Shown: positions 38,533 through 48,291 of the stretch, piece by piece
How positions within the stretch are numbered: the first letter of the stretch is position 1
Layout: each line of letters opens with the position of its first letter
Source: Halomonas sp. SpR1
Lineage (GTDB): Bacteria; Pseudomonadota; Gammaproteobacteria; Pseudomonadales; Halomonadaceae
NCBI RefSeq assembly: GCF_031010175.1
Contig: NZ_JAUAMB010000009.1
Span: 62,001-126,000 of the forward strand
Length of the DNA: 64,000 nt
Reading direction: 5' to 3'
The notes under the pieces: generated by a model
The model's input: only the letters and a program-made list of their open reading frames with translations
Database searches by the model: none
Told to the model about the DNA's origin: nothing
Translations under genes and position numbers: made by a program

Positions 38533-40614
38533 TTACGCGCTCAGGCCCAATGCCCAAAGAATAAACGCATCTTGCCGCGCGGTATCACGCCAGGCCTTGA
38601 AGCGACCGGACGCGCCGCCGTGACCACTGCTCATATCTGTACGCATCAAGATTGGCGCTGAACCCAGCTGCTGTTGGGACACCTGGGCATAAAACTTGGC
38701 GGGTTCCCAGTAGCTGACCCGGGTGTCAAACCAACTGCCCTCAATCCATAGGGCAGGGTAGTCCTGCGACTTGATATTATCGATGGGCGAGTAAGCGGCT
38801 ATGCGGGCAGCGACCTCTGGCTCTTCCGGGTTGCCCCACTCGCTGTACTCCGCAGTGGTCAGCGGCAGCTCTGGGTTCTGCATCGTGCGCAACACGTCTA
38901 AGAAAGGTACATCCAGCAGAGCAGCACAAAATTTTTCCGGTGCACGATTAATACAGGTGCCGACCAGTAGCCCACCGGCGCTGGCGCCATAGGCCGCTAT
39001 GCGCTGTGAATCGCTAATACCCTGTTCGACAAGTGCTTCACGTGCGGCCAGGAAGTCATTAAAACTGTTTTCCTTGTGCTCCATTTTACCGTTTAAGTAC
39101 CAGGGTTCGCCGCGTTCGCCGCCACCGCGCACATGGGCAACGGCAAAGGCCGCACCGCGTTCAAGCAGTTCCAGTCGGGCGATCGAGAACCATGAGTCGA
39201 GAGCATCACCGTAGGCACCGTAGCCATACAGCAGTGTGGGCAGAGGCTGACCCGCCAGATCCGCTCGCATCACCACCGATACGGGCACTTGCTCGCCATC
39301 GCTACTGGTTGCCCAAAGGCGGCGACTGATTAACTGCTGCGGCTGTAAATTGCCATAAACAGGCATTCGCTTCAGCAGCGTTCGTTCGCCGCTGGTTAGA
39401 TCAAGTGCGAACCAACTGGGTGGCTGGGTAAACGACTCCTCGCGTAGTCGCAGCACCTGTGTGTCGAAGTGCGGCGCATCTTCCAGCATCTGCGAACAGG
39501 GTTGTTCGGGCAGCGCCAGGTGCTCATCCAGCGTAAAGCTGTGCTGGGCATCAACAAGCAAACGTCGCAAACGCACCTGCGCCTGGGCGTGATCACGCTC
39601 GGCCAGCATCAGCCCCCAAGAGAACGCATCAACGCCTTCCAGGGTAGCGTCTTCTCGGTGGGCGATTAGCGTTTTCCAATTCAATTGGAACTGACCAAGC
39701 TGGCTTTCCGGCAGAAAATCGAGTTGAAAGTGAGCCCCTGCCTGGTTATGTAGGCGGTAAAAGCTGCCTGGTCGGTGATCAATACTGTACTCGACTCTCG
39801 GCTGGCGCGGCTGAATACACGCCGGTGCTGCATCTGGCGAGTGGGCGGGGAGCAGGTGAATTTCACTGGTGTCTTTTGAGCCGCTTTCGAGTAGCAGCCA
39901 TGACCGCGAGCGCGTTTTGCCAATACCGAGCCAAAACTCTGGGTCTTCTTCGCGCAGAACCAGTACGGGCTCTTGTGAGGTGCCAGGCTCCGCCAGTGAA
40001 AGCGAAAGCCGCCAAACGCTATCCGGGCGCTGGGTATCATCAAAACGGGTAAATAAAAGGGTGGCCGTGGTGGCTGTTTGATCTTCTGCCCAGCACAGCC
40101 CCGCGCCAATATCGCTCAATAGTTGCACGGGTGCCCCGCCAGGCAGTGCTTTCAGCCACAGGGTAAAGCGTTCATCGCCTTGGGTATCTTCTGTCCAGGC
40201 TAGCCACTGCTCATCGGGTGAGAGAGCCATATCGCCCATATCGTAAAAGTCGTGCTCGGCGGCGCGAGCTCTAACGTCAAAAAAGCATTCGTGCTGTTCA
40301 GGCTGATAATTGGGGTGGCGCCACCAGCAGGGGTAGTCATCGTCAGCGCCGGTCTCGTTCCAGAACGTGAAGTGGTCAAGCGTTGTCTTAAGGCTGGTCA
40401 CGGCTAATTCGCGGCGTGCCAAGTGACTCTGGTATAGCGCTTCTTCCAGTGGGGCAAGGGGAGCAAACCAATCGGCTTGTTGCTGATTGGCGGCCGCTAA
40501 AAAGGTGCTCACCTCTGGGTCGTCGCGGTTCTCCAACCAGTGCCATTTTGGGTCATTAGCGCGATAATAGCGTGCAGCGGGTAAGCCTGAATGTATGCCT
40601 TGCTGTGCTTTCAT
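38533..40614 (-). CDS. ptrB: Oligopeptidase B (S9A prolyl oligopeptidase family)
   Basis: Cytosolic serine peptidase that cleaves short peptides after basic residues. The 693 residues have the two-part layout: an N-terminal beta-propeller with YDMGDMALSPDEQWLAWTED, and a C-terminal alpha/beta hydrolase. The nucleophile Ser lies in YGASAGGLLVGTCINRAPEK, the hydrolase block is YGYGAYGDALDSWFS, and the catalytic His is in SSGHGGASGRF. The frame can be extended 10 codons to a TTG, but ATG 40614 (MKAQQGIHSGLPAARYY) looks like the real start; neither has a strong ribosome site. Divergent from a small membrane protein gene. Confidence 0.9.
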   Translation of the reverse strand: MKAQQGIHSGLPAARYYRANDPKWHWLENRDDPEVSTFLAAANQQQADWFAPLAPLEEALYQSHLARRELAVTSLKTTLDHFTFWNETGADDDYPCWWRHPNYQPEQHECFFDVRARAAEHDFYDMGDMALSPDEQWLAWTEDTQGDERFTLWLKALPGGAPVQLLSDIGAGLCWAEDQTATTATLLFTRFDDTQRPDSVWRLSLSLAEPGTSQEPVLVLREEDPEFWLGIGKTRSRSWLLLESGSKDTSEIHLLPAHSPDAAPACIQPRQPRVEYSIDHRPGSFYRLHNQAGAHFQLDFLPESQLGQFQLNWKTLIAHREDATLEGVDAFSWGLMLAERDHAQAQVRLRRLLVDAQHSFTLDEHLALPEQPCSQMLEDAPHFDTQVLRLREESFTQPPSWFALDLTSGERTLLKRMPVYGNLQPQQLISRRLWATSSDGEQVPVSVVMRADLAGQPLPTLLYGYGAYGDALDSWFSIARLELLERGAAFAVAHVRGGGERGEPWYLNGKMEHKENSFNDFLAAREALVEQGISDSQRIAAYGASAGGLLVGTCINRAPEKFCAALLDVPFLDVLRTMQNPELPLTTAEYSEWGNPEEPEVAARIAAYSPIDNIKSQDYPALWIEGSWFDTRVSYWEPAKFYAQVSQQQLGSAPILMRTDMSSGHGGASGRFKAWRDTARQDAFILWALGLSA

Positions 40615-40676
40615 AAATTGATAGGTACCATAACGGGAAATCAACGTCGGGTGAGTTCACCCACATGAGGGGTATT

Positions 40677-41102
40677 ATGCTGTTTGCAAATTCAACGCCA
40701 CTGCTGTGGTTGAGTTACTACGGGCTGTCGTTGTTAGTGATTGTCGCGGTCTATTTTGCGCTTACTTTTCTGCCTCGCTTGCCGCGTCTTTTACTAACCT
40801 GGATGGTCGCTGGGGCGATATGGGCGCCCGCCACTTTCCGGTTGCCATTAATAGAAGAGGGTGAATTCTATACCGGTTGGGCGCCCTCGGCGATGGTGGC
40901 GGCGGTTGGCTTTTTTGAGCACAACGGCGCGGCCCTTCGTGGCGGGCTGATGTGGCTGGTGCTGGGTATGACGTTAGGCGCACTTATTGGCATTGCCCTT
41001 TGGTGGTGGCGCCGTCCTGGGAGCGATGAGTACGTTGTTCAGGAAGAGGACAGCAGTGATGAAAGCGACTCCCCACGCCGCCGTGAACCGGTAATTGGCT
41101 GA
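40677..41102 (+). CDS. Small membrane protein of unknown function
   Basis: A 141-residue protein that I do not recognise. It has three hydrophobic segments (LLWLSYYGLSLLVIVAVYFA near 10-30, LLLTWMVAGAIWAP near 45-58, LMWLVLGMTLGALIGIALWW near 90-110) and a polar, acidic C-terminal tail rich in Glu, Asp and Ser. AGGGG lies 5 bases before ATG 40677; an earlier ATG at 40665 contains that ribosome site and is less likely. Inner-membrane location is expected. It is flanked by ptrB (divergent) and a class II amidotransferase. Confidence 0.7.
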   Translation: MLFANSTPLLWLSYYGLSLLVIVAVYFALTFLPRLPRLLLTWMVAGAIWAPATFRLPLIEEGEFYTGWAPSAMVAAVGFFEHNGAALRGGLMWLVLGMTLGALIGIALWWWRRPGSDEYVVQEEDSSDESDSPRRREPVIG

Positions 41103-41165
41103 TGTCACGTGTGATCAATGTCTGGGTGTCTGGAATTGTAGGTATGAATCATATGTGTAGAGCGT

Positions 41166-41945
41166 ATGTGTGAACTGCTGGGTATGAGTGCCAATGTGCC
41201 TACAGATATCTGTTTTAGCTTTTCGGGCTTTTTGCACCGTGGGGGCGGCACTGGCCCCCACCGCGACGGTTGGGGGATCGCCTTTTATGAAGAGGGCGGC
41301 TACCGCGATTTTCGCGATCCCCATCCCTCTGTCGATTCACCCATCGCGCGGCTGATTTGCGACTACCCGATTAAGTCCAATGTGGTGATTAGCCACATTC
41401 GCCAAGCCAATGTGGGGGGCGTAAAGCTTGCTAACACTCACCCTTTCACCCGGGAAATGTGGGGGCGGCCCTGGAGCTATGCTCACAATGGCCAATTAAG
41501 TGGCTGGGAGAGCCTAGCGTTAGGCCACTACACCCCGGTTGGCAGCACTGATAGTGAGCACGCCTTTTGCTGGCTAATGGGTGAGCTACGCCGCACCTTT
41601 CCTACTCCGCCCGCTGATCCCGCAACGCTTTGGGAGCGCTTGCACCAGTTGTGTGAGCAGTTAAGAGCGCTGGGGGTATTTAATATGCTGCTCTCCGATG
41701 GCGGCTACTTGTATACGTTTTGCGCCACGAAGCTCGCGCATATTACCCGCTGCGCGCCCTTCGGCGAGGCGGAACTCTCCGACGCTGAGATGACGGTGAA
41801 TTTTGCCGAACATACCACCCCTGACGACATCGTTTCAGTGATTGCCACTGAGCCCCTCACGCACAATGAAGCTTGGCAGCGCATGGTGCCGGGTGAGCTA
41901 TTAGTCTGGCGCAATGGAGAAATTCAGGCGCGTTACTGTCCATAA
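41166..41945 (+). CDS. yafJ: Class II glutamine amidotransferase (YafJ-like)
   Basis: A 259-residue stand-alone Ntn-type glutaminase domain. Cys2 (MCELLGMSANVPTDICFSFS) would be the catalytic nucleophile after Met removal. Further motifs are GPHRDGWGIAFYEEGG, SHIRQANVGGVKLANTHPF with the substrate Arg and Asn, and YAHNGQLSGW. There is no attached synthase domain, so the acceptor of the ammonia, if any, is unknown. In the YafJ family no physiological role is settled. The ribosome site is weak. Confidence 0.88.
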   Translation: MCELLGMSANVPTDICFSFSGFLHRGGGTGPHRDGWGIAFYEEGGYRDFRDPHPSVDSPIARLICDYPIKSNVVISHIRQANVGGVKLANTHPFTREMWGRPWSYAHNGQLSGWESLALGHYTPVGSTDSEHAFCWLMGELRRTFPTPPADPATLWERLHQLCEQLRALGVFNMLLSDGGYLYTFCATKLAHITRCAPFGEAELSDAEMTVNFAEHTTPDDIVSVIATEPLTHNEAWQRMVPGELLVWRNGEIQARYCP

Positions 41946-42011
41946 AGAAGCGATCTACTAAATTGGTTGAGATAGGCTGCAGTAAATAAAGGTATGGACT
42001 ATGGGCTAAAG

Positions 42012-42029
42012 TTGAAACGTAAGTTTCAA
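42012..42029. promoter_or_regulatory. PsrA-like operator TTGAAACGTAAGTTTCAA upstream of fadD
   Basis: An inverted repeat with arms TTGAAAC / GTTTCAA around GTAA. The core GAAAC-N4-GTTTC is the motif known for the TetR-family fatty-acid regulator PsrA of pseudomonads and related gammaproteobacteria. It lies next to a promoter-like pair, TTTACA (42037-42042) and TATATC (42059-42064), and 126 bases before the fadD ATG. Confidence 0.6.
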
Positions 42030-42154
42030 TCGATCGTTTTACAGTCTGTTGTAGGTCGTATATCGTTGTGCTTCTTAACCCATTTTTTCAGACAAAGCCT
42101 AGCGACAACAACAAGGTCGGTGACTTACGCCGACGTCAATAGCGGAGATTACCC

Positions 42155-43840
42155 ATGAGCGAACACGCCAACGCCGCCGTTTTACGTGGCCCAGCGCTTG
42201 AAGGGTTGGATCAGTACGATTCAGTTACGGATGTTTTTCATAACGCAGTAGCACGTTTTAAGGACAAGCCCGCCTTTTCCTGTATGGGAAAAACGCTCTC
42301 TTTCGCTGACCTTGACCGCTTCTCTGCGCAATTTGCTGCTTGGCTGCAGCATGAAACCGACCTTGTCCCCGGCGACCGCATCGCCATTCAGTTGCCCAAT
42401 GTGCTGCAGTTTCCGGTAGCGGTTTTTGGCGCGTTACGGGCAGGCCTGGTGGTGGTTAACACCAACCCGTTATACACCGAACGGGAAATGGCCCATCAGT
42501 TCAAAGACTCCAACGCTAAAGCCATTGTGATTCTGGCCAATATGGCGGGCAAGCTGGAGAAAGTACTCGATAAAACAGATATTAAGCACGTTATCGTCAC
42601 TCAGCTCGCCGACTTGCACGACGTTCCCAAGCGCTGGCTAATCAATGCCGTGGTTAAGCACGTTAAGAAAATGGTGCCTGCTTATTCGCTGCCAAGTGCG
42701 GTTGGTTTTCGCGATGCGCTGAAAAAAGGCGCTTCACTAAGCCATACCGAGGTCAAAAGAAGCCCTGATGATTTAGCCGCTCTTCAATACACAGGCGGCA
42801 CCACGGGGATGCCAAAAGGTGCGATGCTGACTCATCGCAACCTTATCGCCAATATGCTGCAAGCGCGGGAAGCGATTGGGCCTCACCTCACCGATGGCGA
42901 AGAACTGGTTATCGCACCGCTTCCGGTTTATCACATCTATACCTTTACGGTTAATTGCCTGTTTTTAATGGAGACCGGCAATCACTCGTTGCTGATCACC
43001 AACCCTCGCGACCTGGATGGTTTTGTCAAAGAGCTCAAGGGGCTGCCTTTTACCGCTTTTATCGGCCTCAACACGCTGTTTAATGCACTGTGTAATCGTG
43101 ACGACTTCAAACAGCTCGACTTTTCTAAATTGAAGCTAACGATCTCCGGCGGCATGGCGCTCACCAAAGCAGCGGCGCAGCGCTGGGAAACAACCACCGG
43201 CTGCCCAATCGCCGAGGGATATGGCCTGACCGAGACGTCGCCCATCGTTAGTTTTAACCCCACCGATGCAATCCAGTTGGGAACCATTGGCAAACCTGTT
43301 GCGGGCACCGCGGTAAAAGTCGTCGATGGCGACGGTAATGACGTTGCACTGGGCGAGCCGGGAGAGCTCTGCGTGCAAGGCCCGCAGGTGATGAAAGGCT
43401 ACTGGCAGCGCGAAGACGATACCCGCGACGCCATCGATGAAGATGGCTGGTTCCACACCGGTGATATCGCAGTACTGCAGGATGATGGCTACATTCGCAT
43501 TGTTGATCGCAAAAAAGACATGATTCTGGTCTCTGGCTTCAATGTTTATCCTAACGAAGTTGAGGACGTAGTGGCTGCCCACCCTGACGTACTTGAGTCA
43601 GCGGCGGTCGGTGTGCCGGATGAAAATGCCGGTGAGGCCATCAAGCTGTTCGTGGTAAGTAAAAATGATCAGTTGGATGAGAAAACGCTACGCGACTGGT
43701 GCAAAAAAGAGCTCACGGGCTACAAGGTGCCCAAGATCATCGAGTTCCGCGAGGAACTGCCCAAAACCAATGTGGGTAAAGTGCTCCGCCGCCAGCTGCG
43801 CGATGAAGAGCCTTCAAAAACGTCATCCGATAGCCATTAA
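42155..43840 (+). CDS. fadD: Long-chain-fatty-acid--CoA ligase
   Basis: AMP-forming acyl-CoA synthetase that activates fatty acids for beta-oxidation, acting at the inner face of the membrane. The 561 residues fit FadD (E. coli 561). Motifs: the P-loop-like YTGGTTGMPKGAMLTHRN near residue 213, AEGYGLTETSPIVSFNP, the adenylate-binding GWFHTGDIAVLQDDGYIRIV, DRKKDMILVSGFNVYPNEVE, and the C-terminal Lys in KTNVGKVLRRQLRDE. CGGAGAT precedes the ATG. A PsrA-like operator lies upstream. A palindromic repeat separates it from hrpA. Confidence 0.95.
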   Translation: MSEHANAAVLRGPALEGLDQYDSVTDVFHNAVARFKDKPAFSCMGKTLSFADLDRFSAQFAAWLQHETDLVPGDRIAIQLPNVLQFPVAVFGALRAGLVVVNTNPLYTEREMAHQFKDSNAKAIVILANMAGKLEKVLDKTDIKHVIVTQLADLHDVPKRWLINAVVKHVKKMVPAYSLPSAVGFRDALKKGASLSHTEVKRSPDDLAALQYTGGTTGMPKGAMLTHRNLIANMLQAREAIGPHLTDGEELVIAPLPVYHIYTFTVNCLFLMETGNHSLLITNPRDLDGFVKELKGLPFTAFIGLNTLFNALCNRDDFKQLDFSKLKLTISGGMALTKAAAQRWETTTGCPIAEGYGLTETSPIVSFNPTDAIQLGTIGKPVAGTAVKVVDGDGNDVALGEPGELCVQGPQVMKGYWQREDDTRDAIDEDGWFHTGDIAVLQDDGYIRIVDRKKDMILVSGFNVYPNEVEDVVAAHPDVLESAAVGVPDENAGEAIKLFVVSKNDQLDEKTLRDWCKKELTGYKVPKIIEFREELPKTNVGKVLRRQLRDEEPSKTSSDSH

Positions 43841-43855
43841 TAAACACTCGATTAG

Positions 43856-44007
43856 CGGGCGAGGGCAGGTTGTAACAAGGGTCTTTCGCCATGGCCGGAA
43901 AATATTCCTGACAATTCCGGCATTTCCGCCATCCATGGCGGTCAGATGGCGAAAGTAGCGCTCACGGACGGGTTCACAGCGCCCTTGTGGAAACCTGGAC
44001 TCGCCCG
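43856..44007. repeat. Palindromic dispersed repeat, copy 2 (152 bp, inverted)
   Basis: The outer arms CGGGCGAGGGCAGGTT and AACCTGGACTCGCCCG pair with two mismatches. On the opposite strand it shares with the element at 10884-10987 the blocks GGGCGCTGTGAACCC, GCGCTACTTTCGCCAT and GGCGAAAGACCCT. It carries about 48 extra central bases, with further inverted repeats (CCGGAA..TTCCGG, CCGCCAT..ATGGCGG). It fills the fadD-hrpA gap. Confidence 0.85.
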
Positions 44008-44118
44008 TTTCCTGCTTGCTTTGTGGTTAGGCGTCGCGGAGCTGAAAGCGTTACACTATACGACCCGCTCAATTGAGCGGGTTGATTGTTTATATCTGTT
44101 ATTAATGTCTCCTGTTAA

Positions 44119-47100
44119 ATGCCCAAGCGAATGGAAGCCGACTCAATCGTGACCACCGACACATCCCCAGCCCCCACCGATAGCCAACGTCTTGCGTCGC
44201 TGAAACAGGCCACGGGCGATGTGATGCTGCGCGATGCAGAGCGGCTGGAGCGGCGTTTGGCTGGCCTAAATCGCCGCTTACGCGATAAAAAGCCAATTAG
44301 CCGTGGTCTGGAAGAAGTGCAGCGCGAGCTTAGTCGTGCCCAGCAGCAGCTAAGCCAGCGCGAAAATCAAAAGGTCGCTCTCAACTATCCGCCGGAACTA
44401 CCGGTGGTGGAGCGGCGGGAAGATATTGTTAACGCCATACGCGACCATCAGGTGGTAGTGGTGGCGGGCGAGACCGGCTCAGGTAAAACCACCCAACTGC
44501 CAAAAATGTGCTTGGAGCTGGGGCGTGGTCGCCGTGGCTTGATTGGCCATACCCAACCACGGCGCCTAGCCGCTCGCAGCGTTGCCAACCGCCTAGCAGA
44601 AGAGTTGGAAGTCTCCCTGGGCGAGCAGGTGGGCTACCAGGTGCGCTTCACCGACCAAAGCAGCCCGACGACCCTGGTCAAGCTAATGACCGACGGGATT
44701 TTGCTGGCCGAGACGCAAAATGACCCGCTGCTGCTACGCTACGATACGATCATTATTGATGAGGCCCACGAGCGTAGCCTGAATATCGACTTTCTGCTCG
44801 GCTACCTCAAGCGCCTGCTCCCCAAGCGGCCTGATCTAAAGGTCATCATCACGTCGGCAACCATTGACGTCGAGCGCTTTGCCCAGCACTTCGGCACGGC
44901 CAAAACGCCCGCGCCGGTGGTGGAAGTCACCGGGCGCACCTACCCCGTTGAGGTGCACTACCGGCCGCTGGTACGCGACGAGGACGATGAAGAAGACCGC
45001 ACGCTGCAAGAGGGTATTCTCCACGCAGTGGAAGAGATTGAAGCGATCGAGCGGGAGAAAGGCTGGCTGCACGGCCCACGGGACGTGCTGGTGTTCTTAC
45101 CCGGCGAACGCGAGATCCGTGAAACCGCCGATACCCTGCGCCGCGCCGAGCTGAAAGGCACCGAGATTCTGCCGCTCTACGCACGGCTCTCCAATGAAGA
45201 ACAGAACCGCGTGTTTGCGCCGCACCGCGGGCGGCGTATTGTCCTCGCCACCAACGTGGCGGAAACCTCGCTGACCGTGCCTGGGATCCGCTACGTGATC
45301 GACCCTGGGCTAGTGCGTATCAGCCGCTATAGCTACCGTTCCAAGATTCAGCGTCTGCCGGTGGAAGCGGTTAGCCAGGCCAGCGCCAACCAGCGCAAAG
45401 GACGCTGTGGGCGAATTGCCGAAGGCGTGTGTATTCGTCTCTATAGCGAAGAGGATTTTCTCTCCCGGCCTGGCTTTACCGACCCGGAAATCCAGCGCAC
45501 CAACTTAGCGTCGGTCATCCTCTCGATGCTGGGGCTAAAGCTTGGCGATATCGAGGCCTTCCCGTTTGTCGACCCACCGGATAGCCGCTTTGTAAAAGAC
45601 GGTTTTCGGCTACTGTTCGAGCTGGGCGCGGTGGATGACAAGCAGCGCCTTTCCCCGCTGGGTCGTAAGCTGGCACGACTGCCGATTGACCCACGCCTGG
45701 CGCGCATGGTGTTAGCGGGCGCCGAAGTCGGCAGCCTGCGCGACGTGCTGATCGTGGTCTCGGCACTCGCCATACAAGACCCCCGTGACCGACCAGCGGA
45801 TAAACGCCAGGCCGCCGATCAAGCCCACCAACGCTGGCACGACCCGGACTCCGACTTTGTCGCCTTGCTGAACCTCTGGCATGGCATTGAGAATGCCCGC
45901 GAGGCGCTGTCGGGCAACCAGCTGCGCCGCTGGTGCCGCGAGCACTACATTAACTACCTGCGCATGCGCGAGTGGCACGATACTTTCCGCCAGCTCCGCC
46001 AACTGCTGCGCGATATGGATATTGACGTGCCCGCGCCGCCGCCTCGCAATGAAGACGAAAGCGAAGAGCAGGCGCGCCAAATGCGGCGTAAAACCTCGGG
46101 CAAGGTGCACCAGGCGCTGCTTTCAGGGCTGCTTTCCAACCTGGGCACGCTGGTGGAGAACCGCGAGTATCTCGGTGCCCGCAATCGCAAGTTTATGATC
46201 CATCCCGGTTCCGGATTGGCCAAGAAGTCGCCCAAGTGGATCATGGCGTTTGAGATGGTGGAAACCTCCAAGCTGTTTGCCCGCACCGTGGCCAAAATCG
46301 ACCCCCAATGGATTGAGCCTCAGGCGCAACATCTGGTGAAGCGCAGCTACAGCGAACCCCATTGGGAAATGAAGCGTGCCCAGGTAGTCGCCTTTGAACA
46401 GGTCACGCTGTTTGGACTGCCGATTGTGGCGCGGCGCAAGGTACATTACGGGCCAATCGCCCCTCAGGAGTCCCGTGAGCTGTTTATTCGTCGTGCGCTG
46501 GTGGAAGGGGAGTTTCAAACCAAAGGTGCCTTCTTTGCCCATAACCGCGCACTGATCGACGAAGTTGAGGCATTGGAAGATCGCGCTCGACGGCGGGATA
46601 TACTGGTCGATGAAGACACCCTGTACGATTTTTACGACCAACGCATTCCGGCTGAAATCGTCAACGGCAAGGGGTTTGAGCATTGGCGCAAACAGGCCGA
46701 GCAGCAAGACCCGCAACTACTCCACTTTGATATTGATTCGCTCAAAGCGCGGGACGCGGAGGACGTCACCCAGGCACAGTACCCCGATCATTTAATCCTG
46801 GCGGGCGTGGCCTATCCCGTCAGTTATCACTTTGATCCTGAAGCCGAGGATGATGGCGTTACCCTGACCGTTCCCGCCGCCATGCTGCCCCAGGTGCCGG
46901 TACATGCCCTGGAGTGGCTGGTGCCAGGGCTGCTGCGTGAAAAGTGTATTGCGCTGCTAAAATCACTGCCGAAAAGCATCCGCCGCCAGGTGGTACCGAT
47001 TCCCGATTGGGTGGATGCGGCGCTGGAGACCCTGGTGCCCGACCAGCGGCCATTAACCGAAGCGCTGGGCGAGTTTATTCGCCGCCGTACATCCACCCGG

Positions 47101-48165
47101 GTACACCCCGATGACTGGCGCCTGGACTTGCTTGAACCGCATCTGATCATGAATATTCGCGTGGTCGACCATGCCGGGGAAACCCTGGGGCAGGGGCGCA
47201 ATCTGCGCGCCTTGGAGCAGCGCTTTGAAGCAGCCGCCAGCGCAGGCGCCCAGGCGTTAGCCGAACAGGTCAGCCATGAGCCTGCCGTTGCCGGGCTACC
47301 CAAGGAGCCGCTACCTGCCTCTCGGGTCACCACCCAAGCAGGCATTCGCGTAGAGGCGTATCCTGCCCTGGTCGCTGAAACCGGGGTCGCTAAAAACAGG
47401 ACAGCCGGAGCCAACGAGTTCAAGGTGGCGCTGTTTGATCACCCGGCAAAAGCGGATGCCGCCCACCAGGAGGGCATTGCCCGGCTGGGCATCGCCAAAC
47501 TGCCCGAAAAGGTTAAAGCGATTAAGCAACTGCCGGGTGTCGAGAAGTGTGCACTGCTGTTTGCCAAAGTGGGCAGTAAGCAAGCCTTGATTGACGACCT
47601 GCTGCTGGCGGCGTTTACCCAGGTGGTCGCTCAGCACCCCCTGCCGCGTTCAGAGGAGGCGTTTAGCCAGCGCTTACAAGAAACGCAGGGCCAACTGATT
47701 GACGAAGCGAAAGCCCTGCTAGTGCGGGTAGAAGCCGCGCTACAAGGCCATTTGGCCGTTAGTAAAGTGCTTAAAGGGAAGCTCAATTTTGCCCTTGCGC
47801 TGGTGTACAGCGATGTCAGCGCGCAGATGCAGCGCTTGGTCTACCCAGGCTTTATCCGCGATGCCGGCGCTTGGCTGGAGGAATACCCACGCTACACTGA
47901 GGCGGCGCTGATTCGGCTTGAAAAAGCCGCCCGTGAACGCGGCCGCGATCAAATGATGATGCAGGATGTCCAGGCATTAGAGGCCCGCTTTGATGCCCGC
48001 CGGGAAAGTGAGCGGCGTGGGCGGGTGGAAGACCCCGAACTGGTCGCTTTTGGCTGGTGGTTGCAAGAGCTTAGGGTGTCGCTATTCGCTCAGCAATTGG
48101 GGACTAGCATGGTGGTGTCGGTAAAACGATTGGAAAAGCGCTGGCAAGAGATCACTAGCGTTTAG
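44119..48165 (+). CDS. hrpA: ATP-dependent RNA helicase HrpA
   Basis: Large DEAH-box helicase, implicated in E. coli in mRNA processing and rescue of collided ribosomes. The 1348 residues match the family (E. coli 1300). It has a helical N-terminus (20-90), Walker A GETGSGKT (117-124), the DEAH box (213-216, IIIDEAHERSLNIDFLLGYL), helicase motif III TSATID, motif VI QRKGRCGR, then the HA2 and OB domains and a long C-terminal DUF3418 region. No good ribosome site precedes ATG 44119; ATG 44131 is an alternative. It is preceded by the palindromic repeat and appears to be a single-gene unit. Confidence 0.93.
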   Translation: MPKRMEADSIVTTDTSPAPTDSQRLASLKQATGDVMLRDAERLERRLAGLNRRLRDKKPISRGLEEVQRELSRAQQQLSQRENQKVALNYPPELPVVERREDIVNAIRDHQVVVVAGETGSGKTTQLPKMCLELGRGRRGLIGHTQPRRLAARSVANRLAEELEVSLGEQVGYQVRFTDQSSPTTLVKLMTDGILLAETQNDPLLLRYDTIIIDEAHERSLNIDFLLGYLKRLLPKRPDLKVIITSATIDVERFAQHFGTAKTPAPVVEVTGRTYPVEVHYRPLVRDEDDEEDRTLQEGILHAVEEIEAIEREKGWLHGPRDVLVFLPGEREIRETADTLRRAELKGTEILPLYARLSNEEQNRVFAPHRGRRIVLATNVAETSLTVPGIRYVIDPGLVRISRYSYRSKIQRLPVEAVSQASANQRKGRCGRIAEGVCIRLYSEEDFLSRPGFTDPEIQRTNLASVILSMLGLKLGDIEAFPFVDPPDSRFVKDGFRLLFELGAVDDKQRLSPLGRKLARLPIDPRLARMVLAGAEVGSLRDVLIVVSALAIQDPRDRPADKRQAADQAHQRWHDPDSDFVALLNLWHGIENAREALSGNQLRRWCREHYINYLRMREWHDTFRQLRQLLRDMDIDVPAPPPRNEDESEEQARQMRRKTSGKVHQALLSGLLSNLGTLVENREYLGARNRKFMIHPGSGLAKKSPKWIMAFEMVETSKLFARTVAKIDPQWIEPQAQHLVKRSYSEPHWEMKRAQVVAFEQVTLFGLPIVARRKVHYGPIAPQESRELFIRRALVEGEFQTKGAFFAHNRALIDEVEALEDRARRRDILVDEDTLYDFYDQRIPAEIVNGKGFEHWRKQAEQQDPQLLHFDIDSLKARDAEDVTQAQYPDHLILAGVAYPVSYHFDPEAEDDGVTLTVPAAMLPQVPVHALEWLVPGLLREKCIALLKSLPKSIRRQVVPIPDWVDAALETLVPDQRPLTEALGEFIRRRTSTRVHPDDWRLDLLEPHLIMNIRVVDHAGETLGQGRNLRALEQRFEAAASAGAQALAEQVSHEPAVAGLPKEPLPASRVTTQAGIRVEAYPALVAETGVAKNRTAGANEFKVALFDHPAKADAAHQEGIARLGIAKLPEKVKAIKQLPGVEKCALLFAKVGSKQALIDDLLLAAFTQVVAQHPLPRSEEAFSQRLQETQGQLIDEAKALLVRVEAALQGHLAVSKVLKGKLNFALALVYSDVSAQMQRLVYPGFIRDAGAWLEEYPRYTEAALIRLEKAARERGRDQMMMQDVQALEARFDARRESERRGRVEDPELVAFGWWLQELRVSLFAQQLGTSMVVSVKRLEKRWQEITSV

Positions 48166-48291
48166 CAGTGGTTGGAAAAAGTTGCTGGAAAAACCGCTAT
48201 TTTACGCACACAGTAACGTGATGGGTTCGCCGTAAGTTGCACGCTACATTGATGGCCGGTCACGTCGGCAAGCCGCTTAGAGGAGATTGGC

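Noticed and set aside
46827..47423. 198-codon open frame antisense to hrpA
   Set aside because: Shadow of the hrpA reading frame, Ser/Arg-rich, without domains or a start signal.
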